This document shows positions 53,497 through 61,291 of a stretch of DNA of 64,000 nt, piece after piece; within the stretch, counting starts at the first letter, position 1; the number at the start of each line of letters is the position of its first letter. The notes beneath the pieces are model-generated. The model made no database searches. It was not told where the DNA came from and worked only from the letters and a program-made list of their open reading frames with translations. Source of the stretch: CAZXWN01 sp964644695 [NCBI: uncultured bacterium] (GTDB lineage Bacteria; UBP4; UBA4092); NCBI GenBank assembly GCA_964644695.1, contig CAZXWN010000001.1, positions 728,629 to 792,628 on the forward strand. The letters are read 5' to 3'. The position numbers were made by a program, and so were the translations under genes.

Positions 53497-55266
53497 TTAA
53501 CGATACTTCAGAACATGGTCGATAATCCCTTCACCAATCGCCTTGGCAATTTCCCCTCGACCCGAGGAAATAGATAATAACATCTCATCTTCTGGATTTG
53601 ACATATATGCACATTCCACCAACACTTCCGGCATATCTGTATGCTTAACCAGACTGAAATTAAAGGAACTGACCAAACCACCATTGTATAGATTGGGGAT
53701 TTTAGACATCCGAGTCTGGATAGCTTCAGATAGAGGACGGTCAATGTCGTGACGGTAAAGTGTCAAAGACCCTTTCCACAGGAGAGGATCACTAATCTCA
53801 CCGGTGGAGTTATTATGGATACTGACCAACATTTTGGCACTACTGTCAATCGCAATTTGCCGGCGAGTATTCATATCTATGTCCGAATCATCCCCACGGG
53901 TTAAAACTATGTTGGCACCTTTATGTTCGAGGAAAGATTTTAACTGGAGAACAATATCCAAATTACAGTCTTTTTCAAGAAGACGCGTTGCACCCAAAGC
54001 GCCCGAACTGCGGCCGCCATGCCCCGCATCCAAAGCAATAGTCAAACCCTGAAGAGGATACTTCTTATGCGTTGATAATACCGGCGGATGTTTAACGATA
54101 ACTCGAAGTCCATTACTACTGGCTGGGTATGTCGCATCATATCCCCACACCGGCGGTCGATCCAAAGTTATATCCAGGACCAGGTGACCATCAGCAACTT
54201 GTTTCCAGTCAATACTGCGGATCACTTTTAAGGGAGTTCTGTTGGTTATCCAGGTAAGATTGGAGGCAGCTCCAAAGATATGCACTTTCATTTTATTATC
54301 AAGTCCAGAGGCTTCCACTAAATAGGGCAGTCTTTCCGGTGTCCCAATAAAAATCTGATCATAGCCTGTGGTTGAACTTTCCAAAGTGGCTCCACCTATA
54401 GTGGCGTTAGGCAAAGCTGCTCCCGGAATCACCGACAAATTGGATTCATGGGTCCAGGCGTGAAGGTCCTTTGTCAGCCGGATACGATACATATTTCCGA
54501 TTTTCCCATCTAATACCAGCCTTGTACTTTCGGGTAACATACATAGTAAAGCACCGCCAAGTCTGGCAGTTCCCAGGCTGGCGTAGATATTGGCTGAACT
54601 CTCCGTAATAACAGCCACAGTCGGATAGTTCTCGGAATCATAAGAGACATTTCCCGGAGATACTTCACGAACAGTGTCATCACCCAGCGTCATCTCATAT
54701 CGGACTTTTAGATTTTGATTCTTCAGTACAGTGGGGATCTGATAAAGCCCATTATATCTGGCGACTTTGGCGTCTGGGACACTGGGTTGTTGATGTAGAA
54801 GGACTTCATCGGAACCGATAAAAGCCTTCACTTGAGCTGAAGGAGAGCCTCGTAGAGACAGGTTTAATATTTCTCCGGCACCTAGCCATATATCCTGGGA
54901 AGGTTCTACGGTTGAACCAAGAATCCGCAACGTAGTTGATAAATCCAGTTCATCACTTATGGTTCGATTGATGGTAATAACCACAGTGGTTGATTCATAC
55001 TGTTTATTGGTTGCCACAAACTCCCAGATATTCACTCCAGGAGACAATGCAACTAACCCAGCAAATCCACCTGTCGGATAAACCCGGATAGTCTCACCAT
55101 TAAAGGTAACTAGATTCTCAGATTCAGTCACTCCCCCATAACGATATTGGGCATAAGGTGTGCTAATCTTTGAGTTTTCTGGGACTGTCAACCTAAGTGT
55201 CGGAACCGCAACACTCACAGATGCCATAAATATGCTAAAACACCATAAGAGCATTTTATTTAACAT
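53497..55266 (-). CDS. N-acetylmuramoyl-L-alanine amidase (Amidase_3) with N-terminal beta domains
   Basis: 589 residues with a signal peptide (MLNKMLLWCFSIFMASVSVAV). The C-terminal ~185 residues are a zinc amidase domain: ALDAGHGGRSSGALG (His ligand), RLLEKDCNLD (Glu ligand), VSIHNN (second His), and the catalytic Glu in VLVECAYMSNPED. The N-terminal ~400 residues are beta-rich. They include an SH3b-like segment (SANIYASLGTARLGGALLCM) and AMIN-like stretches, for cell-wall or envelope targeting. It cleaves the lactyl-peptide bond of peptidoglycan during cell separation or recycling. Confidence 0.91.
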   Translation of the reverse strand: MLNKMLLWCFSIFMASVSVAVPTLRLTVPENSKISTPYAQYRYGGVTESENLVTFNGETIRVYPTGGFAGLVALSPGVNIWEFVATNKQYESTTVVITINRTISDELDLSTTLRILGSTVEPSQDIWLGAGEILNLSLRGSPSAQVKAFIGSDEVLLHQQPSVPDAKVARYNGLYQIPTVLKNQNLKVRYEMTLGDDTVREVSPGNVSYDSENYPTVAVITESSANIYASLGTARLGGALLCMLPESTRLVLDGKIGNMYRIRLTKDLHAWTHESNLSVIPGAALPNATIGGATLESSTTGYDQIFIGTPERLPYLVEASGLDNKMKVHIFGAASNLTWITNRTPLKVIRSIDWKQVADGHLVLDITLDRPPVWGYDATYPASSNGLRVIVKHPPVLSTHKKYPLQGLTIALDAGHGGRSSGALGATRLLEKDCNLDIVLQLKSFLEHKGANIVLTRGDDSDIDMNTRRQIAIDSSAKMLVSIHNNSTGEISDPLLWKGSLTLYRHDIDRPLSEAIQTRMSKIPNLYNGGLVSSFNFSLVKHTDMPEVLVECAYMSNPEDEMLLSISSGRGEIAKAIGEGIIDHVLKYR

Positions 55267-55296
55267 TTTCTTTACCTCACGGGTAGTTTTGGCTGA

Positions 55297-55305
55297 ATTC
55301 TACCA
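55297..55305 (-). promoter_or_regulatory. Extended -10 promoter for the amidase gene
   Basis: On the minus strand the sequence is TG-G-TAGAAT, about 30 bp upstream of the amidase start. It is divergent from the GH35 promoter, with 20 bp between the two boxes. Confidence 0.5.
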
Positions 55306-55324
55306 CATTCTTCAAGACATCCCG

Positions 55325-55333
55325 TGATATGAT
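55325..55333 (+). promoter_or_regulatory. Extended -10 promoter for the GH35-like gene
   Basis: TG-A-TATGAT, 32 bp before the start codon. It follows the same extended -10 pattern as several other genes in this window. Confidence 0.5.
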
Positions 55334-55364
55334 GAAAAAGATTTTATAGATACCAGGTGACTAA

Positions 55365-57521
55365 ATGATTGAGATTAAAAACGGACAATTATTTATTGAT
55401 AAAAAGCCGACTCCCATGTTGAGCACAGATTATCCCTACTATCGAGATTCTGCTGAACAATGGGAAATAAAGTTAGATGCCCTAAAGGAATTGGGTGTGA
55501 ATGTTCTTAGTTTTTATGTGCCATGGAGACATCATCACATTAAAACAAATACCGGGTGGATTTATGATTTTACTGGTAAAACACAGGGAAACAGAAATCT
55601 CCAACAATTCATGAAGCTGGCATCAAACAAAGGGTTTTATCTATTAGTTAAGCCAGGACCGTTTATCCATGCCGAAACAGATGCAGGAGGACTCCCGAAT
55701 TTTGTTTTAGGTAAAGATGACAATGGCATCCAGCCTTATACATCCGCTGAGGGTAAACCTCAATACTGGGGTGAATGGATATTGCCAAGTCCTGTGGATT
55801 CTGTTTTCAAAAAGCATTTCCATAATTGGTGTAAAGCTCTAATTAAGGACGTTCTTAAAAAGCATATTTATCCAAAAGGTAAAATTATTGGTTTCCAAAC
55901 AGGTAATGAAGGGATTTATTCTGATTCATGGGGAGCCATAAATCGGGCGGATTATTCCCCATCAGGATTAAGTCTCTATCAGAAATTCCTGAAAACCAGA
56001 TATGAATCAATTAAAGTACTTAATACTGCATATGCGACCCAATACAAGTCTTTTAGTGAAATAGATGCACCACGGTCCATCGACAAAATTTCTTCGTCCG
56101 CTGTCCTTGCCCAGCTGCAGGATTGGGGAGAGTATCAGGCTTTTTATTTCAAATCGGTGATGTTTGATTTTGCACAGGACTTCCAATGTTTTGGATTACC
56201 GATTCTTAACAATCTAAATCCACCTTGGGAAGACAAAAATATTTATTGGGATTCCTGGATATCTCGTATAGTTCCCCACAGCTGGGAAGGTAAAATTCAT
56301 TATGGGACAACGAACTGGATTGGAACCGTTCCAGGTAAACTGTCCTCCAGGCAAAGATATGATCTTCTAATTAAGCGACATCCAGGCCCTAATCTTGAAG
56401 AGAATTGGGGATTCGGACTGTTATATGACAAAGACTATGTGTCTGCGGTTGCACCTTTCAGTCAATCCCTTTATGCTTTGGCTTTAGGTGCTACTGGATA
56501 CAATATTTATACAGGGGCCAACACCTCTGGATGGGATGTACATATTGACTCCAAACATCAGGCACCCTATCCAGACAGTGCCCCAATCAATGCCCAGGGA
56601 GAATTAACGGAGAAAGCCCGCGTTGCTGCTTTACTTAATGAATTCCTCTCTTTCCAGGGAAAATCACTTTTGCAATCCAGCCCTGTGGCATCCATAGGAT
56701 ATTTGATGTATCGGAGTTATGCTCATATTTCAGCCTGGGATAACAATCGAAAGTCATTCTGGAAGCTTGAGAATTTTGATAAACCCATTAGTCAAGGCGT
56801 TACGCTTCGTTCCTTCAGCGATTTATGCAGAAAATGGGCCACTGATTATAAGATTGTTGAATTGGATCATTTTGAGGATTATTCATCACAGGATATACCT
56901 GAAGTCCTCTACCTTTCTTCGTGTAATTGGATGAAGAAAAAAGACTATCAAAATTTAGTCAAGTACCTGAAAAAAGGTGGAATTATATTGCTGGAAGGGT
57001 CCTTCCCTACCAAAGATATTTCTGGTGAGCCTTTACCCGCTTTTGGCATATTAGAGCAGGACGGCTTTTTCCAATGTGAAAAAGGATGGATTATTCCCGT
57101 ATCCCATACCGAAGTAGAAGAGTGGGTGGAGAAGTTATCTCGTACCAAACGTGTGGAACGGCAAAAGAATACAACACTTGTGGTTCAGAGATATAACTCC
57201 AAAACTTCCGATAGATATTTCTTTATTTTCAATACCGCAAAGAATTCAGTAAAGGAAACCATCCAATCGGGGAATATCTCATTCACCCTTAAAATGGGGC
57301 CAGGCTGTAGTGGGATTATTCACTACAATAAAGACAATTTCCGAGGACTTCTGTTAAAAAACTTAAACGACTTAGTTAAAAAGGGAACCAATGTCTTTTT
57401 TGAGACGCAAGCAGGCTTCAAAATTAACAGTCCCGCTCCCATTGATTTACTAATCATATGGGATACAAAAGAAAAGAATTTCCTGATTCGAGGAAATCCA
57501 GACATCTTCCTGAAAGAATAA
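55365..57521 (+). CDS. GH35-like glycoside hydrolase, cytoplasmic
   Basis: 718 residues without a signal peptide. The TIM-barrel sequence follows the GH35 beta-galactosidase pattern: YYRDSAEQWEIKLDALKELG, NVLSFYVPWRHHH, then KPGPFIHAETDAGGLPNFVL (compare PGPYxCAEWDxGGLPxWL) and the acid/base region FQTGNEGIYSD with Glu in GNEG. A candidate nucleophile lies in LEENWGFGLLYD. The C-terminal ~220 residues form an alpha/beta domain and beta strands. Galactosides or related plant sugars are plausible; GH42 is a less likely alternative. The gene is more AT-rich in its codons than its neighbours, possibly a later arrival. Confidence 0.78.
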   Translation: MIEIKNGQLFIDKKPTPMLSTDYPYYRDSAEQWEIKLDALKELGVNVLSFYVPWRHHHIKTNTGWIYDFTGKTQGNRNLQQFMKLASNKGFYLLVKPGPFIHAETDAGGLPNFVLGKDDNGIQPYTSAEGKPQYWGEWILPSPVDSVFKKHFHNWCKALIKDVLKKHIYPKGKIIGFQTGNEGIYSDSWGAINRADYSPSGLSLYQKFLKTRYESIKVLNTAYATQYKSFSEIDAPRSIDKISSSAVLAQLQDWGEYQAFYFKSVMFDFAQDFQCFGLPILNNLNPPWEDKNIYWDSWISRIVPHSWEGKIHYGTTNWIGTVPGKLSSRQRYDLLIKRHPGPNLEENWGFGLLYDKDYVSAVAPFSQSLYALALGATGYNIYTGANTSGWDVHIDSKHQAPYPDSAPINAQGELTEKARVAALLNEFLSFQGKSLLQSSPVASIGYLMYRSYAHISAWDNNRKSFWKLENFDKPISQGVTLRSFSDLCRKWATDYKIVELDHFEDYSSQDIPEVLYLSSCNWMKKKDYQNLVKYLKKGGIILLEGSFPTKDISGEPLPAFGILEQDGFFQCEKGWIIPVSHTEVEEWVEKLSRTKRVERQKNTTLVVQRYNSKTSDRYFFIFNTAKNSVKETIQSGNISFTLKMGPGCSGIIHYNKDNFRGLLLKNLNDLVKKGTNVFFETQAGFKINSPAPIDLLIIWDTKEKNFLIRGNPDIFLKE

Positions 57522-57587
57522 GAAGCCTCAATATAACTTAATCATGAATCAAACCGGCTCTATTTGAGTTTAGCCATTATTTCGGGG

Positions 57588-57596
57588 TGCTATAAT
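57588..57596 (+). promoter_or_regulatory. Extended -10 promoter for the NfnAB-like operon
   Basis: TGCTATAAT is an exact TG-n-TATAAT, 97 bp before the first gene. The leader holds nothing else that I recognise. Confidence 0.6.
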
Positions 57597-57692
57597 ATAA
57601 AATAGATACGAATAACTTTAGTTTATATATGGATATCTTTTTGTGATGAACAGGTCACATGAAATTAATCAGATGAGAAAGGGCATATTTTT

Positions 57693-58553
57693 ATGCCAGT
57701 TATCGTAGAAAAACGTCTCCTCGCTCCTAAAACACATTATTTGAAATTAAAGACTCCCCTTATCGCTCTTCATGCCCAAGCGGGCCAATTTGTAATCGTT
57801 CGCGTCAATGAAATGGGAGAGCGCGTTCCCTTCACCATTGCGGATGTGGATGCGCAAGCTGGAACAATCTCACTGGTAGTACAGGAAGTGGGTAAAACCA
57901 GCACCGAGGTAGGGGAACTTAAGCAAGGAGATTCCATTCGGGATGTGTTAGGCCCCTTAGGTGCGCCTTCTGAAGTTGAGAAGTTCGGCACTGTTGTCCT
58001 TATGGGGGGTGGATTTGGAAATGCCGCCATCCACTTACTAGCTAAAAAACTGAAATCCCTGGGAAACCATGTTATTACAATCATCGGAGCCAGAACTAAG
58101 GAATTACTCATTATGGTTGATGAACTCCGTCAAGCCTCTGATGAAGTAATTGTCATGACAGATGATGGATCACTGGGTCGTAAGGGACTTGTGACTGAGC
58201 CCTTAAAAGAATTAATGGAAAAACAGACTATCGATAGAATCTTCGCTGTCGGACCAATCCCCATGATGCGCGCTGTGGGTGAGACCTCCCGCCCCTTCGG
58301 AGTTAAAACGATTGTGAGCCTGAATCCAATCATGGTGGATGGAACGGGGATGTGTGGGGGATGCCGGGTAACAGTAGAGGGAAAGACTTTATTTGCCTGT
58401 GTAGATGGGCCAGAGTTCGATGCACATTTAGTTGATTTCAATGAACTTATACAACGAACCCGAATGTATCGTCCACAGGAAGCCTGTGCCAAAGAAAGCT
58501 GTAAAATGGAAGCCCAGATTCAACAAGCTGCTGCCGAAGCAGCTTCCAAATAG
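57693..58553 (+). CDS. nfnA: NfnA/SudB-like flavin-NAD(P) reductase subunit with [2Fe-2S] centre
   Basis: 286 residues. The FAD-binding beta-barrel (ERVPFTIADVDAQAGTISLV) and the NAD(P)-binding Rossmann domain (VLMGGGFGNAAIHLLAKKLK) are followed by the C-terminal [2Fe-2S] motif GTGMCGGCRVTVEGKTLFAC with the conserved VDGPEFDAHLVDF. This is the small subunit of NADH-dependent reduced ferredoxin:NADP oxidoreductase (Nfn), or of the related sulfide dehydrogenase/SudB. In Nfn it does electron bifurcation between NADH, NADPH and ferredoxin. The partner gene starts 11 bp downstream. Confidence 0.93.
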   Translation: MPVIVEKRLLAPKTHYLKLKTPLIALHAQAGQFVIVRVNEMGERVPFTIADVDAQAGTISLVVQEVGKTSTEVGELKQGDSIRDVLGPLGAPSEVEKFGTVVLMGGGFGNAAIHLLAKKLKSLGNHVITIIGARTKELLIMVDELRQASDEVIVMTDDGSLGRKGLVTEPLKELMEKQTIDRIFAVGPIPMMRAVGETSRPFGVKTIVSLNPIMVDGTGMCGGCRVTVEGKTLFACVDGPEFDAHLVDFNELIQRTRMYRPQEACAKESCKMEAQIQQAAAEAASK

Positions 58554-58564
58554 GAGTATTCTCT

Positions 58565-59968
58565 GTGAACCCTCAAGAGAAAATGAAAATTGCACGCCAT
58601 GATGTTCCCACCCAAAATCCGGATATTCGCAGGACAAATTACGCAGAGGTGGCTGAAGGTTATGACGAAAAACTAGCCGTCGAGGAAGCTCAACGCTGTT
58701 TAATGTGTAAAAACCCCTTGTGTATGCAAGGATGCCCTGTATCTATAAATATTCCTGGGTTTATTGCAGAAATGGCCAAAGGAAATTTTGAGAAAGCGGC
58801 CAGTATCATAAAAGAAACAAATAGCCTTCCCGCCGTATGTGGTCGTGTCTGTCCTCAGGAAAATCAATGTGAGAAATACTGTATTGTTGGTAAAAAGAGT
58901 AAACCCGTCGCAATTGGTGCTTTAGAGAGATTTGCCGCCGATTATGACAGACTCAGTGGCAAGACCCCCGAGATAATCATTCCCCCCTCTACAAAACACA
59001 AAATAGCCGTTATTGGTGCTGGACCTGCGGGATTAACAGCGTCCGGTTCTCTGGCCAAGATGGGACATCAGGTCACTGTTTTTGAAGCATTCCATGAAGC
59101 CGGCGGAGTGTTAATCTATGGAATCCCTGAATTCCGTCTTCCCAAGGGTATTGTGCGTTCTGAAATCCAGCTTTTAGAGAAACTGGGCGTTGAATTCGCA
59201 TTCAATACATTGATTGGGCGGACCACAAATGTTGAAGAATTGATTGCTGCCGGATATGAATCAATTTTTGTTGCTCCAGGCGCAGGACTACCCGTATTTA
59301 TGCATCTTCCCGGTGAAAACCTTTGTGGGATTTATTCTGCCAACGAGTTCCTGACACGAGTGAACTTGATGAAAGCCTATCAATTCCCCAAATATGACAC
59401 CCCCATCTATTGTGGTAAGAAAGTGGCGGTTATTGGTGGAGGAAATACGGCAATGGATGCCGCCAGAACCGCAGCGCGTATGAATCCTGAAGCCGTCTAT
59501 ATCATCTACCGTCGGTCTGAAGAGGAAATGCCAGCCCGGTTGGAAGAAGTTCACCACGCCAAAGAAGAGGGAATACAATTCCTGACGCTACATAACCCTG
59601 TTGGTTATCAGGGGAATGATAATGGATGGGTCACTGGAATGGAATGCGTCCGAATGGAACTGGGTGAACCAGATGCTTCTGGCCGCCGCCGTCCAGTTAC
59701 AATTCCCGGTTCGAATTTCATGCTGGATGTGGATACGGTGATTGTAGCAATTGGCGCCAAATCCAATGACTTGATTATGAAGACCACCCCCGGACTGGAA
59801 GTTAATAAATGGGGTTACTTGGTGGTTGATCCTGTGACCCAAATGACCACTCGCCCAGGAATTTTCGCCGGCGGAGACATTGCATCCCAAGAAGCCACGG
59901 TCATTTCTGCCATGGGACAGGGTCGAAGAGCCGCCTGCCATATGGATGAATATCTCCGACAAAAGTAA
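58565..59968 (+). CDS. nfnB: NfnB/SudA-like subunit (homotetrameric glutamate-synthase-type flavoprotein)
   Basis: 467 residues. The N-terminal iron-sulfur domain has CLMCKNPLCMQGCPVSINIP and CGRVCPQENQCEKYC (two [4Fe-4S] clusters). The FAD fold has IAVIGAGPAGLTASGSLAKM, the NADPH fold has VAVIGGGNTAMDAARTAAR, and the C-terminal FAD motif is GIFAGGDIASQEATVI. GTG start with AGGAG. It is often labelled 'glutamate synthase small subunit (GltA)', but next to nfnA it is more likely the large Nfn/Sud subunit. This supports an anaerobic metabolism that balances ferredoxin and NAD(P)H. Confidence 0.93.
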   Translation: MNPQEKMKIARHDVPTQNPDIRRTNYAEVAEGYDEKLAVEEAQRCLMCKNPLCMQGCPVSINIPGFIAEMAKGNFEKAASIIKETNSLPAVCGRVCPQENQCEKYCIVGKKSKPVAIGALERFAADYDRLSGKTPEIIIPPSTKHKIAVIGAGPAGLTASGSLAKMGHQVTVFEAFHEAGGVLIYGIPEFRLPKGIVRSEIQLLEKLGVEFAFNTLIGRTTNVEELIAAGYESIFVAPGAGLPVFMHLPGENLCGIYSANEFLTRVNLMKAYQFPKYDTPIYCGKKVAVIGGGNTAMDAARTAARMNPEAVYIIYRRSEEEMPARLEEVHHAKEEGIQFLTLHNPVGYQGNDNGWVTGMECVRMELGEPDASGRRRPVTIPGSNFMLDVDTVIVAIGAKSNDLIMKTTPGLEVNKWGYLVVDPVTQMTTRPGIFAGGDIASQEATVISAMGQGRRAACHMDEYLRQK

Positions 59969-60004
59969 ATAAATAAGCTATACTAAAAATAGACACTCAC
60001 AGTT

Positions 60005-60034
60005 AAAGACCGGACAATATTTAACCGGTCTTTT
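60005..60034 (+). terminator. Rho-independent terminator after nfnB
   Basis: AAAGACCGG/CCGGTCTTT with a ~10-nt loop, followed by TTTTACT. The T-run is short but the stem is perfect. Confidence 0.75.
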
Positions 60035-60055
60035 ACTGTATCTGGAAACCAGACG

Positions 60056-61291
60056 ATGATAGATATTACAAAACTATATACCGGATTAAATACAACTGGT
60101 GATCCCCTCCGTTATGGACACAAAACCGGTCCCGACCATGGAAATCCTCACGCGACGGAGACCAAAGCTCATCATGTCCCTAAATCGGCATCAGACAGAC
60201 GACCCGTCGTTGTCTGGAATATCACCCGCCGCTGTAATCTCCATTGTATCCACTGCTATTCAGACTCCCACAATCAGGATTATCCTGGAGAACTCACTAC
60301 TTCAGAAGCCAAGACAATGATAGATGATTTGGCAGGTTTTAAAATCCCGGCTCTATTACTGTCTGGGGGTGAACCCCTTATCCGACCGGACTTTTTTGAA
60401 GTTGCGGAATATGCCCGTTCTAAAGGATTACGACTGACGTTATCAACTAACGGCACCCTTATCACTCCGGAAACAGCTCTTAGAATAAGAGAAACGGGGT
60501 TCAGTTATGTTGGGATTTCCTTTGATGGCTTAGGTCTAATAAATGATAAATTCAGAGGAGTGCCCGGTGCTTTCGATTTAGCTCTCCAAGGGTTAAGAAA
60601 CTGTAAAAAGGCGGGGCAAAAGGTCGGACTTCGTTTTACACTCACTCGCAGAAACTTTGAAGCTCTCCACCAGATATTTGATTTTATCGAAGCAGAAGAT
60701 ATCCCCAGAGCTTGTTTTTATCATTTGGTTTACAGTGGCAGAGGGAGTTCACTTTCCAAAGATGACCTTACCCATGAGGAAACTCGTCAGGCCCTGGACA
60801 TCATTGTTGATAGAACAGTGGACTTCATTAAAAGAGGATTACAAAAGGATATACTGACCGTTGATAACCATGTTGATGGACCCTATATATACCTTAAATT
60901 ATTAGAGTTAGATAATATTCGTGCAAATGAAGCTTTAAGTTTGATGAAATGGAATGGAGGGGGCGCTAACTCCTCAGGCGTTGGAATTGGTCAGATTGAT
61001 ATGTATGGAAATGTCCATCCCGATCAGTTCTGGCAAGACCTCCATTTAGGAAATGTAAAAGAACGACCTTTCAGTGAAATTTGGCAGGATACGACTCATC
61101 CAGTGTTTGCCGGACTTAAAAATCGTCTTCCGTTACTAAAAGGTAAATGTGCCGCATGCGTCTGGAAACCTGTCTGTGGGGGAAGTTTCCGAGTCCGGGC
61201 ATTAAGAGTATATGATGACCCTTGGGCTCCCGATCCAGCATGTTACCTGACTGATGAGGAAATCCATCAATCCGTGGATGGCTTATCATGA
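60056..61291 (+). CDS. ahbC: AhbC-like radical SAM/SPASM protein (heme biosynthesis)
   Basis: 411 residues. The opening MIDITKLYTGLNTTGDPLRY is typical of AhbC/NirJ1. The radical SAM motif is Cys60-x3-Cys64-x2-Cys67 in TRRCNLHCIHCYSD. LSGGEPLIRPDFF binds SAM, and the C-terminal SPASM cluster region is GKCAACVWKPVCGGSFRVRA with a late Cys in DPACYLTDEE. AhbC removes acetate side chains from didecarboxysiroheme to give iron-coproporphyrin III, the siroheme route of heme synthesis in archaea and sulfate reducers. The stop overlaps the start of the AhbD-like gene (ATGA). Confidence 0.9.
   Translation: MIDITKLYTGLNTTGDPLRYGHKTGPDHGNPHATETKAHHVPKSASDRRPVVVWNITRRCNLHCIHCYSDSHNQDYPGELTTSEAKTMIDDLAGFKIPALLLSGGEPLIRPDFFEVAEYARSKGLRLTLSTNGTLITPETALRIRETGFSYVGISFDGLGLINDKFRGVPGAFDLALQGLRNCKKAGQKVGLRFTLTRRNFEALHQIFDFIEAEDIPRACFYHLVYSGRGSSLSKDDLTHEETRQALDIIVDRTVDFIKRGLQKDILTVDNHVDGPYIYLKLLELDNIRANEALSLMKWNGGGANSSGVGIGQIDMYGNVHPDQFWQDLHLGNVKERPFSEIWQDTTHPVFAGLKNRLPLLKGKCAACVWKPVCGGSFRVRALRVYDDPWAPDPACYLTDEEIHQSVDGLS

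Noticed and set aside
58565-59968. Glutamate synthase small subunit (GltD) for ammonia assimilation
   Set aside because: No large glutamate synthase subunit is present, and the gene follows an NfnA/SudB-type partner, so an Nfn/Sud role is more likely.
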